Shown here piece after piece: positions 50,601 through 58,663 of a stretch of DNA of 64,000 nucleotides. The position numbers and the translations under genes are program-made. The stretch covers positions 24,237-88,236 of the forward strand of contig CAZRWD010000010.1 of the NCBI GenBank assembly GCA_964603785.1. Reading direction: 5' to 3'. The notes below the pieces were generated by a model. It saw nothing but the letters and a program-made list of their open reading frames with translations, did not search any database and had not been told where the DNA came from. This DNA is from CAZRWD01 sp964603785. GTDB taxonomy: Bacteria; Fermentibacterota; Fermentibacteria; Fermentibacterales; Fermentibacteraceae. The stretch's first letter is position 1. Each line of letters begins with the position of its first letter.

Positions 50601-51164
50601 CGCCAGGTCCTCCCGGCGGAGTCCGACCATCGCGCAGAACCTCTCGTTCACCTCCAGGAAGAGACCGTTCCTCACCACCGCAACGCCTGCTGGGACGGAG
50701 CGAAGGATACCGTCGAGCTCCTCCTGCCTCGCCCTGAGTGCGTCCTCCGCCAGCCTGGCTTCCGTCACGTCGAAGATGGTCCCCTGGCAGACCGGGTCAT
50801 CGTGGTCCTCCCCGGTCACGATGCGGGCGCAGTAGTCCCTCACCCATGCGACCGAACCGTCACTCCTGACTATCCTGTAGCTCTTCTCGGACGTCGCCGG
50901 CTGTTCGTCTTGGAGGACCCCCCGGCATGACATGGCCGAATGGAGGTCGTCCGGGTGGACGATGTCGATCCATTCCCTCCTGCCTTCGGTGAAGTCGCCG
51001 GGCGGATAGCCCGTCATGCCCTCGATGTTCCCTGCGAAGACCAGGGGGGTCTGACCGGAGGAGGAGTAGCGGTAGATGATACCGGGGAAGCTGTCGGCGA
51101 GGAGACTGTCGTCGAGGTGCGGACCCCCGCCGTTCCCGGATCTCCTGGATCTTGCGGAAGACAT
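47652..51164 (-). CDS. Large hybrid histidine kinase with six PAS domains
   Basis: The 1170-residue soluble protein has about six PAS/PAC units over residues 20-780. One contains the CVVCPSRRA Cys pair, similar to the one in the 14935 protein. DHp follows with GGVAHDFNNLLTVILG, then HATPase (VSDTGAGMD, GRGTGLGLSTVYGIVKQHGG) and a C-terminal receiver (VVEDDEPVR, LLTDVVMPVMSGG, QKPF). The ATG at 51164, six nt after GGAG, is chosen. An ATG at 51230 lacks a close site. With no membrane helix it should sense cytosolic redox, oxygen or ligand signals. TATACT lies upstream at about 51245, with only a weak -35. No response-regulator partner is adjacent. Confidence 0.92.
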   Translation of the reverse strand: MSSARSRRSGNGGGPHLDDSLLADSFPGIIYRYSSSGQTPLVFAGNIEGMTGYPPGDFTEGRREWIDIVHPDDLHSAMSCRGVLQDEQPATSEKSYRIVRSDGSVAWVRDYCARIVTGEDHDDPVCQGTIFDVTEARLAEDALRARQEELDGILRSVPAGVAVVRNGLFLEVNERFCAMVGLRREDLAGSPTAVVFESQGEHDRVMAALEGMLAGGRTGSAETVLRGGDGGTVEVILNSALLNPASPEQGRTFIALDNSERIRADRRIRENERLLENLFSSVQDGISVLDRDLRIIRVNTAMERWYTHAMPLEAKKCYEAYHLRSEPCVVCPSRRALDTRTAQSDIVPLTGEGGSVTGWLELFAFPLIDETSGEVTGVIEYVRDISSRVSAENALKRERDLLTSIYRASPAGILLYGTDGMLRYCNRRTSEILGVPMDHLVGRSHDDPVFDPRYPDDRPVPAEELPLSRVVASRSPVIGTRFSVATPSGRRVVSINASPLDDDSGGLAGVVATLEDVTEQLAAEDALRRSEEFDRTLIVESPIGISVRTSRGRLLSHNKAWQRIWAMSNEDVLEDMNRERDRLCLDDRDGYLADWTGRVREVYEKGGTLNIPEMRTSGRRPGSATWVSQHFYAIPGPDGEVERVVILTEDISTRKAAEEALKESEERYRILAEAARDMIFVIDREDRITYVNTTASRALGVDPPDAVGRPRSDFFPMGIAERQGRSLAGLFESGEPVYIENDAEFHGAPCWLGTWLVPLKSTDGTITGILGVARDITARIRSEELERSLREQLNLAQKMESVGRLAGGVAHDFNNLLTVILGHVELVLEDLPKLDTPLRNSIQEVKKAGERARDLTHQLLAFGRKQLLVMRNVNLNELIDDFASILERLIGEDVHITTSLEPGLGLIQADVTQIEQVLMNLAVNARDAMPSGGRLVITTSNCILDYEYASTHPEVSPGLHVLLSVSDTGAGMDDEVLKHIFEPFYTTKDVGRGTGLGLSTVYGIVKQHGGHIAVYSEPGRGTTFRIYLPVSGQDAASPAQALPEPGPPGGGATVMVVEDDEPVRLLMCRILRQSGFEVVEAPDAVSAGGLAAERGCIDLLLTDVVMPVMSGGQVYEAVKSVCPEVRVLYVSGYTDDIVAHHGLLDDGVSFLQKPFTIDGLLRKVRLALEG

Positions 51165-51360
51165 GCCCGACTCCACCGCCCCTCCGGCAGGATGTCGGCA
51201 GATGATGCCCGGATGCCCGGGCACCTTCATCCCGGGAAGTATAAACTCCCGTGCATGGCAAGTCACAAGCCCCCTCCGCGTGCGGGATGCCTGACGACCC
51301 GCCCGGGCCTTGCGGACCGGGAGGAGATTCGCGAAATTCCAACAGAGCCGGGGGGGTGGA
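51165..51360. promoter_or_regulatory. Divergent intergenic region between six-PAS kinase and radical SAM genes
   Basis: The 196-bp region must contain both promoters. Only a TATACT on the minus strand (centre about 51245) and a weak TTGCGG/AAATTC pair on the plus strand (51310-51340) can be seen, neither convincing. A G7 run (51350-51356) acts as ribosome-binding site for the radical SAM gene. Confidence 0.3.
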
Positions 51361-52791
51361 ATGAGGGTTCTCTTCCTCATCCATGACGTTATCACCATGC
51401 CTCTGGGTGTTTCCTACCTGGCCTCGATCATCGGGAGGCTCGGTCACCGGACCACTGCACTCACCATCCGCGACCCGCGTCTGCCGGACTCCATCACCGA
51501 ATGGAAACCCGACCTGGTGGCATTCGGATGCACCACCGGATTCCACAGGAAGTATCACGAAGTTGCCCGCGAGATACGGCGACGGCTGCCCGGCATCCCC
51601 ATAGCCTGCGGCGGAGCGCATGCCACATTCTTCCCGGAAGACTTCGACGACAGGGACTACATCGACTACCTGGTGAAGGGCGAGGCCGACCTGGCCTTCC
51701 CCGAACTCCTGGAAGCCCTGGAGGGCCGCAGGGCTTTCGAGGACGTGGGCAACCTCAGGTACCGGGCCGGGGGGGGCATCCGCCAGAATCCCCTCCTCCC
51801 GCTGGTGGAGGACCTGGATTCGCTGCCCTTCCCGGATCGCGACCTGATCACCGCGTACCGCCCATCGACGGCACGCAGGGCGGCCTTCTGCATCACCGGG
51901 CGCGGCTGCCCCTACGACTGCACCTACTGCTTCAACCACAGGCTCAGGGACATCTACGACGGCCTGGGCCGGTATGTCCGCCGCCGCAGCGTGGGCAACG
52001 TGATCGAGGAGCTCGTCCGGCTCCGCGACACCTCGCCGGGTCTCGAGATGATAGTCTTCCAGGACGACACCTTCGTGCTGGGGCGCGACTGGGTCATGGA
52101 CTTCTGCGAGAGATACCCCTCGGAGGTCGGGCTTCCCTTCCACTGCCACGTGAGGGCGAACCACATGACCCCGGAGCTGGCCGGGGCTCTGTCCGCGGCG
52201 GGCTGCCTCAGCGTCAAGATGGCGGTAGAGACCGTGGATGACAGGGCAAGGAACGAGATACTGGGCAGGAAGATGGACATAGAGACTATAAGGAGGGCAT
52301 GCGCCGCGCTCCGGGAGGCCGGCATCAGGTTCGTCACCCAGAACATACTGTGCATCCCGACATGCAGCCTGGAGGACGACCTGCGAACCCTCTCCTTCAA
52401 TGCCGCGGAAGGGCCGGACTTCACGTTCGCAACCCTGCTGCAGCCCTATCCGGGGACCGAGATCTGCAGGTTCTGCGAGGAGAACGGATACCTGGAGGAT
52501 GGATGGGAGGCCAGGCGGACGCCCGATTCGTTCTTCCACGGGAGCGTGCTCGACCTTCCCGACAGGAACAGGCGGGTGAGGTTGAGGAGTCTCTTCGCTC
52601 TCTCGGTGGAGTTCCCGCTGGTCAGGAGATGCGCCGCGTTCCTCTCGGCGCTGCCCCTGGGCAGGCTCTACAGCCTTCTCGACAAGCTTTGGAAGGGCTA
52701 CTGCATCAAGCGGAGGGTGTTCCCCTACCGCCTGACCGCGGGCGAGTACGCCCGGGACATCGTCTCCTTCTTCCGCAGCAACTACTACTAG
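51361..52791 (+). CDS. B12-binding-type radical SAM protein (stand-alone copy 3)
   Basis: The 476-residue protein has an N-terminal cobalamin-binding-like domain (about 1-150; PDLVAFGCTTGFHRKYHEVA, ACGGAHATFFPED) and a radical SAM core with TGRGCPYDCTYCFNH, FQDDTFVLGRDWVMDF, VKMAVETVDD and NILCIPTCSLEDDL. It is a close relative of 23063-24439 and belongs to the class found in lipid, glycan and natural-product pathways. It is transcribed alone, divergent from a six-PAS kinase. The ATG at 51361 is preceded by a G-run. No substrate can be inferred. Confidence 0.88.
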   Translation: MRVLFLIHDVITMPLGVSYLASIIGRLGHRTTALTIRDPRLPDSITEWKPDLVAFGCTTGFHRKYHEVAREIRRRLPGIPIACGGAHATFFPEDFDDRDYIDYLVKGEADLAFPELLEALEGRRAFEDVGNLRYRAGGGIRQNPLLPLVEDLDSLPFPDRDLITAYRPSTARRAAFCITGRGCPYDCTYCFNHRLRDIYDGLGRYVRRRSVGNVIEELVRLRDTSPGLEMIVFQDDTFVLGRDWVMDFCERYPSEVGLPFHCHVRANHMTPELAGALSAAGCLSVKMAVETVDDRARNEILGRKMDIETIRRACAALREAGIRFVTQNILCIPTCSLEDDLRTLSFNAAEGPDFTFATLLQPYPGTEICRFCEENGYLEDGWEARRTPDSFFHGSVLDLPDRNRRVRLRSLFALSVEFPLVRRCAAFLSALPLGRLYSLLDKLWKGYCIKRRVFPYRLTAGEYARDIVSFFRSNYY

Positions 52792-52807
52792 GCCGGAGCG
52801 CCTTCGG

Positions 52808-54613
52808 TCATCTCCCGATGACGACGAACCGCCGGACAGCGTGGAAGCCTCCGGACTCGGCCCTGCAGACATAGACCCCGGGCGACAGGCCATCGAGCGG
52901 CACCTGGTGCACTCCGGCATCGAAGGCGGCGGAGACGGTTCCGAGGACCATGCGCCCGGAGGTGTCGAACACCTGCAGGGTCACGACGGCGGGTTCGTCG
53001 AGTGAGACTCTGGCGATCGCCAGCCCGTTCGACGGATTGGGGGAGACGGGTAGGAGGAGTGCGCCGGGGGCTCCCTGGCCGCCGGGGCCTTCCATGCCCT
53101 CCTGCTGCCAGGTGACCGTGACCTCGTCCAGATAGGGCTCGCCGCCCGACGGGCCCGTACCGAGCAGCACCCTGTACTGGAACAGGTTGTCGCCCGCCTG
53201 GAGCAGGCTCGACAGCCTCAGTGGCGGATCCGCGGGTTCCGACCAGTCCCCCATCTGCAGTATGTCGTCGGAGGCCCTGACCTGGAACTGGAGGATGCAG
53301 CCCTCGGGGACGTCGGCGATGCACTCGAGGGCGCCCCACTCCGGGGCGAGGCCGGTATCCAGCACGCTGGATTCGAGGTAGCCGTCGCCGCTGCGCCTGT
53401 CCCACCACTCGATCCGGCCGGCGCCCATCCCGGCGAAGACCGGGTCCGCCTCTCCGTCGCCATCGATGTCGCAGGCGAAGACGGACATGGCTCCGTCGAG
53501 GTCCGGGGCGGGATTATGGGTCACCCATCCGCCGTCGGTATTCTCCCACCAGCGGATCTCGTCCCCGTAGACGGCCGCGCCTGCCAGATCCAGGTCTCCG
53601 TCGCTGTCGAAGTCCGCGCTGCAGACGCAGACTGCACCATCGAACGCCGTGTCCACCTCGTGGGCCGTCCAGCTCCCGGTCCGCCTGTCCCACCAGGTGA
53701 CCGCGTCCGAGAAGGCTGCGGCGCCTATGATGTCCAGGCTGCCGTCACCGTCGACGTCGGCGGCGCATGCGCAGTAGGCCCCGTCGAAGCCTGTCGCCAC
53801 ATCCTCGCGGGTCCAGGATCCTCCCTCGCCGAACCAGACGGAGACGGCGTCGAGATAATAGGCCGTGCCGACCACATCCAGGTCGCCGTCGCCGTCGATG
53901 TCGGCCGCACTCACCGACCACGCCCCGTCGAAGTCGTCGTCGATCGTGTGCCTGTCCCACTCCGAGGCAGAACCGTCGAGATTCTCCCACCAGGCTATCT
54001 CGTCAGCGTAGGCGGCGGCTCCGAGGATGTCGGTGTCGCCGTCTCCGTCGACATCCCCCGTGCAGACGGAGCGGGCTCCGTCGAACGAGCCGTCGACGAC
54101 CATCGAAGTCCAGCTCTGCGCCGCCCCGTCGTCGTTCAGCCAGAGGGTGACGTCGATCGTCCCGAACTGGGTCTTGGAGGATCCCACCAGGTCGATGTCG
54201 CCGTCTCCGTCCAGGTCGCCGGCCGATATCATCCCCGCGCCCGTGAACCCGGTGTCCACGAGGTGCGGCATCCATGAGCCGGCTCCTCCGCCTGCGTTCT
54301 CCCACCAGACGACATCCCCCGACTGCACGGACATGCCTGCGATGTCGAGATCACCGTCTCCGTCGACATCTGCCGGATGGATCGATACGACCCCCGGGAA
54401 GAGGCTGTCGACGAGGATGATGCTGGATTGGCTGCCGATGCCGATGCTGCCCGGCATCTCTGCATAGTCGATGTTCGAGCACTCGTAGAAGGAGCTGCGG
54501 AATTCGGTGACCGGACCGGCCACCCTGGGGCCGCCGGACCAGTCGGTCTGGAGCGCTGAATAGGCCGCGACGGACGCCGTCACGCAAAGTGAGAGCAAAA
54601 AGGTTCTGGACAT
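52808..54613 (-). CDS. Secreted VCBS/FG-GAP repeat protein with type IX-like C-terminal sorting domain
   Basis: The 601-residue protein has a signal peptide (MSRTFLLSLCVTASVAAYS). It has seven calcium-binding VCBS-type repeats of the form ADVDGDGDLDIAG (about 80-390), a beta-rich segment, and a C-terminal sorting domain starting PVSPNPSNGLAIARVSL and ending GVYVCRAESGGFHAVRRFVV. It is presumably exported across the outer membrane by a T9SS-like machine and anchored on the surface. The ATG at 54613 is preceded by a G7 run. It ends 16 bp from the convergent radical SAM stop. Confidence 0.9.
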   Translation of the reverse strand: MSRTFLLSLCVTASVAAYSALQTDWSGGPRVAGPVTEFRSSFYECSNIDYAEMPGSIGIGSQSSIILVDSLFPGVVSIHPADVDGDGDLDIAGMSVQSGDVVWWENAGGGAGSWMPHLVDTGFTGAGMISAGDLDGDGDIDLVGSSKTQFGTIDVTLWLNDDGAAQSWTSMVVDGSFDGARSVCTGDVDGDGDTDILGAAAYADEIAWWENLDGSASEWDRHTIDDDFDGAWSVSAADIDGDGDLDVVGTAYYLDAVSVWFGEGGSWTREDVATGFDGAYCACAADVDGDGSLDIIGAAAFSDAVTWWDRRTGSWTAHEVDTAFDGAVCVCSADFDSDGDLDLAGAAVYGDEIRWWENTDGGWVTHNPAPDLDGAMSVFACDIDGDGEADPVFAGMGAGRIEWWDRRSGDGYLESSVLDTGLAPEWGALECIADVPEGCILQFQVRASDDILQMGDWSEPADPPLRLSSLLQAGDNLFQYRVLLGTGPSGGEPYLDEVTVTWQQEGMEGPGGQGAPGALLLPVSPNPSNGLAIARVSLDEPAVVTLQVFDTSGRMVLGTVSAAFDAGVHQVPLDGLSPGVYVCRAESGGFHAVRRFVVIGR

Positions 54614-54728
54614 TTGTATCCCCCCCGGGACCGACACTGCATCATTTCCGGGTGCTGGTCAACGGAATCCGACACTCGTACGGCTTGTGGAGGATTGAAC
54701 GGCCTGGCTGCGGGCCGGGAGGGGGACC

Positions 54729-55568
54729 TCAGGCCGGCGGGTCCGCGAACTCCATGGACATGCCCGCCCTGCCGCGCTTCGCCCGTGTTCCGAAGGCAGT
54801 CTCCAGCCGGACGGAAGCCTCCTCCCCCGTGCAGTGACCCGGGACGAGCTCCGCAGGATCGAGGGCTGCAAGGGCGGCTGTCGTCAGGGCGAGCCGCCCG
54901 GCGTCGGCATGGAGCAGGTGCATGCCGCCGATCACCGCTCTGAGGCGCCTGTCGTGGCCGACCTCCATGATGCAGCCGAGGGTGTTCACCACACCGGCAT
55001 GTGCGCAGCCCAGACAGGCCACGATCCCCTCCCCCGTCCCGATCCAGAGGGCGGAGTCCTCCTCGATCGGATCCTCCTCCAGTCCCCCCTCGTCCAGGAA
55101 GAAGGGTCCTCCGGGGTCCTCGAAGCCGGATAGGCGGGGGATTCCCGTCACGATCCCGACCCGTGGGGAGATCATCACCGACCGCTCGACAGGAATGACG
55201 AGCCCGATGCCATGCGAGCGCAGGGCCTGCCGTGATGCATGGGGCATGTGCACCGGGCGTGCCGTCGACCCTGCGACGGAGTAGCGGTCCCTGAGCGAGC
55301 CAGGATTCAGGTACACCCTTGCATTCGGAGCCTGCGCGAGGACTGCCGGGAGCCCTCCGGTATGGTCGTAATGGCCGTGGCTGAGGACGACGGTGTCGGT
55401 TTCGCGAAGGTCGATGCCGAGAGCACCCGCGTTGGCCCCGAGGGCCCCGTCGGCTCCCGTGTCGAAGAGGATCCGCCGCCCGTCGGCCTCGATCCACAGC
55501 GCGAACCCGTGCTCGGCAACCAGACCCTCCCCGGCCAGGTCGTCGACCAGTATCGTGACCCGCGTCAC
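54729..55568 (-). CDS. MBL-fold metallohydrolase (dihydropterin-ribofuranosyl synthase-like)
   Basis: The 279-residue protein is a metallo-beta-lactamase fold enzyme with ILFDTGADGAL, SHGHYDHTGGLP (HxHxDH), CLGCAHAGVVN and IGGMHL, ending in VPGHCTG. It resembles the archaeal-type 7,8-dihydropterin-6-methyl-4-(ribofuranosyl)aminobenzene-phosphate synthase family, whose bacterial members are mostly uncharacterised. The GTG at 55568 lacks a clear ribosome-binding site. A 7-bp GC hairpin (55576-55594) lies between it and the radical SAM gene upstream. An in vivo role is not evident. Confidence 0.82.
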   Translation of the reverse strand: MTRVTILVDDLAGEGLVAEHGFALWIEADGRRILFDTGADGALGANAGALGIDLRETDTVVLSHGHYDHTGGLPAVLAQAPNARVYLNPGSLRDRYSVAGSTARPVHMPHASRQALRSHGIGLVIPVERSVMISPRVGIVTGIPRLSGFEDPGGPFFLDEGGLEEDPIEEDSALWIGTGEGIVACLGCAHAGVVNTLGCIMEVGHDRRLRAVIGGMHLLHADAGRLALTTAALAALDPAELVPGHCTGEEASVRLETAFGTRAKRGRAGMSMEFADPPA

Positions 55569-55631
55569 GCCGAGGCCCGGGGAACGCCCCCGGGAGGGCC
55601 GTTTCGTGACACCCGCCCGTGGCAGGCTCCG

Positions 55632-56588
55632 TCAGCGATCACGCGGCACCCCCCCGGATGCCAGGAAGTACTCCCTGCCCTCGTGGACCCTGCGGACGAG
55701 ATCGCCTCTCGCGAGGAGATCCTCGACGATGGCCCAGGGCTCCCCCTTTCCTTCCAGGAGGGCCTCCAGGGCCTCCCTCCTCATGGGATGGACGGAGGCT
55801 ATGCTCAGGATGTCGGTGGCGAGTTCGCCGGTGGATGCGAAGGAGTCGCCCTCGTAGCCCGTCAGCAGCTCCACCCTGCCGAGCCGCCCGGCCAGGATCG
55901 CGGAGGCCCGTGCGAGGTCGCCGGGTGATGGAGCAAGAGCCCCCGTCTCCGCGGGAGGCCTGGTGGGAATGCTCAGATAGGCCGTTCGCGGACGGATCTC
56001 CGAGAGGAAGCCGGCGACGGCCTCCAGGGAGTCCTCTCCGTCGTTGACGCCGCTCACCAGCATCGTCTCGGTGACCAGCTCCCCCGTGAAGGCCTCTGCG
56101 AACTCGCGGATCCCGTCGAGGATATCCGGGAGGCGCAGGCGCCCGTGAGGCCGGTTCAGCCGCCTCCACCCGCCCTCGATCACCGAATCGACCTTGACCG
56201 AGACCCAGTCGGCCAGGCACAGGTCCTCCCTCACATCCCGCAGCCACAGCAGGGACGCGTTGGTTATCACGCCCACCGGCACGCCGAGGCCCTTCAGCAT
56301 GCCGATCTCCCTGCCCAGGGCCTCGTCGAGAGTCGGCTCGCCGTCCGGCACGAAGGTCAGAATGTCGACCCGTTCGTCACGCGCCTCCTCCAGTCTGCCC
56401 CTCACATCGGCGAGGATATCCTCCGGCCGGTGGAACCGCGCCCTCCCGATCCTCATCCGATCGGTCCTCCCGACCTGGCAGTAGATGCAGGCATACGAGC
56501 AGTGCTTTGCAGGGATGTTGTTGATGCCGATGCTCCTGCCAAGACGCCTGGAGGGAACCGGGCCGAACGAGAGCCTGGCGGCGCTCAA
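55632..56588 (-). CDS. MoaA-like radical SAM protein
   Basis: The 318-residue protein begins with SFGPVPSRRLGRSIGINNIP, followed by the cluster motif KHCSYACIYCQVG (CxxxCxxC). FVPDGEPTLDEALG (the GEPTL motif), VITNASLLW and SVKVDSV come next. This matches the small radical SAM family often annotated as Fe-S oxidoreductase/wybutosine-type. The C-terminal 80 residues look like a winged-helix domain (HPMRREALEALL). The TTG at 56588 has GAGGG about six nt upstream. The reaction is unknown. Confidence 0.85.
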   Translation of the reverse strand: MSAARLSFGPVPSRRLGRSIGINNIPAKHCSYACIYCQVGRTDRMRIGRARFHRPEDILADVRGRLEEARDERVDILTFVPDGEPTLDEALGREIGMLKGLGVPVGVITNASLLWLRDVREDLCLADWVSVKVDSVIEGGWRRLNRPHGRLRLPDILDGIREFAEAFTGELVTETMLVSGVNDGEDSLEAVAGFLSEIRPRTAYLSIPTRPPAETGALAPSPGDLARASAILAGRLGRVELLTGYEGDSFASTGELATDILSIASVHPMRREALEALLEGKGEPWAIVEDLLARGDLVRRVHEGREYFLASGGVPRDR

Positions 56589-56628
56589 TTGCGGCCCTCA
56601 CATCCGGGAGGTAGTGCGGTTCTGCACG

Positions 56629-56657
56629 ACCCCCCCGCTCTGCAGCCCGGGGGGGGT
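56629..56657. repeat. GC hairpin in the gap between the zinc-ribbon and radical SAM genes
   Basis: Seven C (56630-56636) pair with seven of eight G (56649-56656) around a 12-nt loop containing CTGCAG. No U-tract follows on either strand, so it is not an ordinary intrinsic terminator. It could be a stabiliser or attenuator between cotranscribed genes. Confidence 0.4.
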
Positions 56658-56741
56658 TGCATCGATCCGTCCATCACGGGCCCGCGAACGGCGAGACTGC
56701 GTCCGGAGGCTCCCGGGTGACCATCATGCCGCCTGCGGAGA

Positions 56742-58052
56742 TCATCCCTTCCCGGTCAGCGCGATGATCACCGCTACAACCGCGAGGAGCGACAGGATGA
56801 AGAGCGTGATCTTCACCCAGCTGTAGGGCCTCTCGCCCTGCACCTCGCCGGTGCAGCCGTTGATCAGGAACCTGTAGGTCCTGTTGTTGAAACGGTAGGC
56901 ACTGATCCAGATCGGCAGGAGGATGTGCTTGAAGGTGATGCCATTGTAGATGGTCCGCAGCGACTCGATGATCTGGCGGTCGCCGCCGATGTCCTTCCTG
57001 ACGGCGGTCTCGATGCCCTGGTCGATTATCTTCTTCGCAAGGCCGAAGCCCTCCTTCAGGTCGATCTGGTAGGTCTCGGTCCTGAACCCGCTGAGATAGC
57101 TCTCGTCGAAGGGCGCGAGCTTCGAGAGGGTCCACGGCTCAAGGTTCTTCACGTGCCTCTCCGGGAGCGTCCTGCTCGCGGCGACCAGGACGTCGTCGAA
57201 GACGCAGTCCACGTGGCCGTCCTTGTTCGTCCACCTCGTCTTCGTCACGGACCGCGTCCTGGTGACCCTGCGTCCGTTCTCGACCGCCGTGTAGGTCTGC
57301 CTCTCCTGGTAGTCGTCGCCGCGCTGGCCGTCGTAGTCGGTGGCGGTCTTCGCATCGTACGTCCAGTACGGGATGTAGAGCCCGGTGAAGTTCTCCTGCC
57401 TCGCGCTGTGCTTCAGGCTGTTCGGGGCGAACCAGAGCTTCCTTATCCACTTCTTGAACCCGGTGTAGGCCGTGTCGAGGTTCACCTGGAAGGGCAGCAC
57501 CGAGCGCGGTCTGAAGACGGTGTTCAGGGAGGCCTGCTTCACGACCTGCGGCGTGCCGCAGAAAGGGCAGGAACCGGAGACGACGTTGGGATCGAAGGTG
57601 GTCTGCGCCCCGCAGGCCTCGCACCTGATGTTCGCCACCTGCTGCACCGCGGTCTGGTCCTGGAACTCCTTCAGGAACCCCTCGAAGTCGAGCTCCTCGA
57701 TCACCTCCCCGGAGGAGGCGATCTCGTTCATGGTGCCGCAGTAGGGGCACTTCAGGCTGTTGGTGCCAGGAGCGAACTCCAGCTTCCCCCCGCAGCCCCT
57801 GCAGGCTATGTCCCTCTGGCTGGTCTCGTGGATCAGCTCCCCGGGCTCGGCGTCCGGATCTCCCCCCGGCTCGGAGGAGGCTCCGAAGGTGTTCGTCACC
57901 CCGCAGAAGGGGCATTCGACGCTTGCGATTCCGGGCTCTACATCGAGCTTCGCGGAGCAACCCCTGCAGACCGGGCCGCTCTCGACCGGCTCGGGGGCCG
58001 GCGCATCCGCATCCTCGATCGGTCCGCCGCTGCCGTTCGTCTCAGAGCTCAC
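56742..58052 (-). CDS. Triple zinc-ribbon membrane protein
   Basis: The 436-residue protein has three zinc-ribbon units, CRGCSAKL...CPFCG, CRGCGGKL...CPYCG and CEACGAQ...CPFCG (about 25-165). A soluble domain with FTGLYIPYWTYDAKT follows, and a single C-terminal membrane helix (VKITLFILSLLAVVAVIIAL). Proteins of this architecture are widespread and often annotated as zinc-ribbon or replication-factor-Y-like, but their function is not known. The GTG at 58052 has GGGAGGG six nt upstream. It is probably tail-anchored with the ribbons in the cytosol. Confidence 0.75.
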   Translation of the reverse strand: MSSETNGSGGPIEDADAPAPEPVESGPVCRGCSAKLDVEPGIASVECPFCGVTNTFGASSEPGGDPDAEPGELIHETSQRDIACRGCGGKLEFAPGTNSLKCPYCGTMNEIASSGEVIEELDFEGFLKEFQDQTAVQQVANIRCEACGAQTTFDPNVVSGSCPFCGTPQVVKQASLNTVFRPRSVLPFQVNLDTAYTGFKKWIRKLWFAPNSLKHSARQENFTGLYIPYWTYDAKTATDYDGQRGDDYQERQTYTAVENGRRVTRTRSVTKTRWTNKDGHVDCVFDDVLVAASRTLPERHVKNLEPWTLSKLAPFDESYLSGFRTETYQIDLKEGFGLAKKIIDQGIETAVRKDIGGDRQIIESLRTIYNGITFKHILLPIWISAYRFNNRTYRFLINGCTGEVQGERPYSWVKITLFILSLLAVVAVIIALTGKG

Positions 58053-58345
58053 GACACACCCTCCCGACCCCGGCCATCGACGACACGCCGGGGATGCGCA
58101 GGTCCCGGGAACGGCCCCGGGGCACTCCATATCCAGAGGAGAACCTGAAGTTGCCGGAAAGACCATATCCCCGTCCCGGCGCAGCCGTCAACATGCCGGC
58201 CACCGGGTCTGGCCGTCCGATTCCAGGGCGCTGGTCGGGGATGCGATGCGAGGGGCACGAATCGACCCTGCAGACAGGACCGGGCAGGATGAAGTGGCTC
58301 CCCGTATCGCTATCGGAACGAACCCCGGCAGGTTCGCTGTTCACG
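58053..58345. other. 293-bp intergenic region, no gene
   Basis: It lies between the divergent zinc-ribbon and HTH genes. No promoter of good quality, RNA structure or repeat was recognised. It must hold the start signals of both genes. Confidence 0.5.
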
Positions 58346-58663
58346 ATGACGACACATCTGACGAGGAGATATCACAAACCGCGCTCGGACATGATCTTCT
58401 GCAACCCTATCCTCCATGCGCGACGGCTGAGCAATCGTATGCATAGGGAGGGTATCACAAGTGCCGAGCTGGCCCGGAGGTTGGGGGTATCGAGGGCGCG
58501 GATCACCCAGTGGCTGGCCCTGCTCGAACTGCCCGAGCAGGTGCTTCGCGAAGCCGAGGCCCTGGGAGATCACTGGGACAGGCAGTTGGTGACGGAGAGC
58601 GGGATGAGGCGATCCAGGCGAGATCAATATATGGGACTACAGCTTAACGATCCTGATCGATGA
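58346..58663 (+). CDS. Small HTH protein resembling the ParB DNA-binding helix-turn-helix
   Basis: The 105-residue protein carries NPILHARRLSNRMHREGI followed by TSAELARRLGVSRARITQWL, then LALLELPEQVLREAEAL. This has the shape of the ParB/KorB-type HTH found in recombinase and plasmid-partition contexts. No ParB N-terminal domain or CTPase motif is present. The start at ATG 58346 is uncertain. ATG 58391 is the alternative, and neither has a ribosome-binding site. The C-terminus is basic. It overlaps the convergent sorting-tail gene by 27 bp. It may be a small regulator or a remnant of a mobile-element regulator. Confidence 0.55.
   Translation: MTTHLTRRYHKPRSDMIFCNPILHARRLSNRMHREGITSAELARRLGVSRARITQWLALLELPEQVLREAEALGDHWDRQLVTESGMRRSRRDQYMGLQLNDPDR

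Noticed and set aside
51310..51345. TTGCGG/AAATTC pair as promoter for the radical SAM gene at 51361
   Set aside because: Both hexamers match poorly and the spacing is not persuasive in a region this GC-rich.
52950..54467. Plus-strand frames opposite the VCBS-repeat gene
   Set aside because: They arise from the repetitive Asp-Gly codons read antisense and have no independent support.
55576..55594. GC hairpin between MBL and radical SAM genes as terminator
   Set aside because: There is no U-tract on either strand and both flanking genes run in the same direction, so read-through is more likely.
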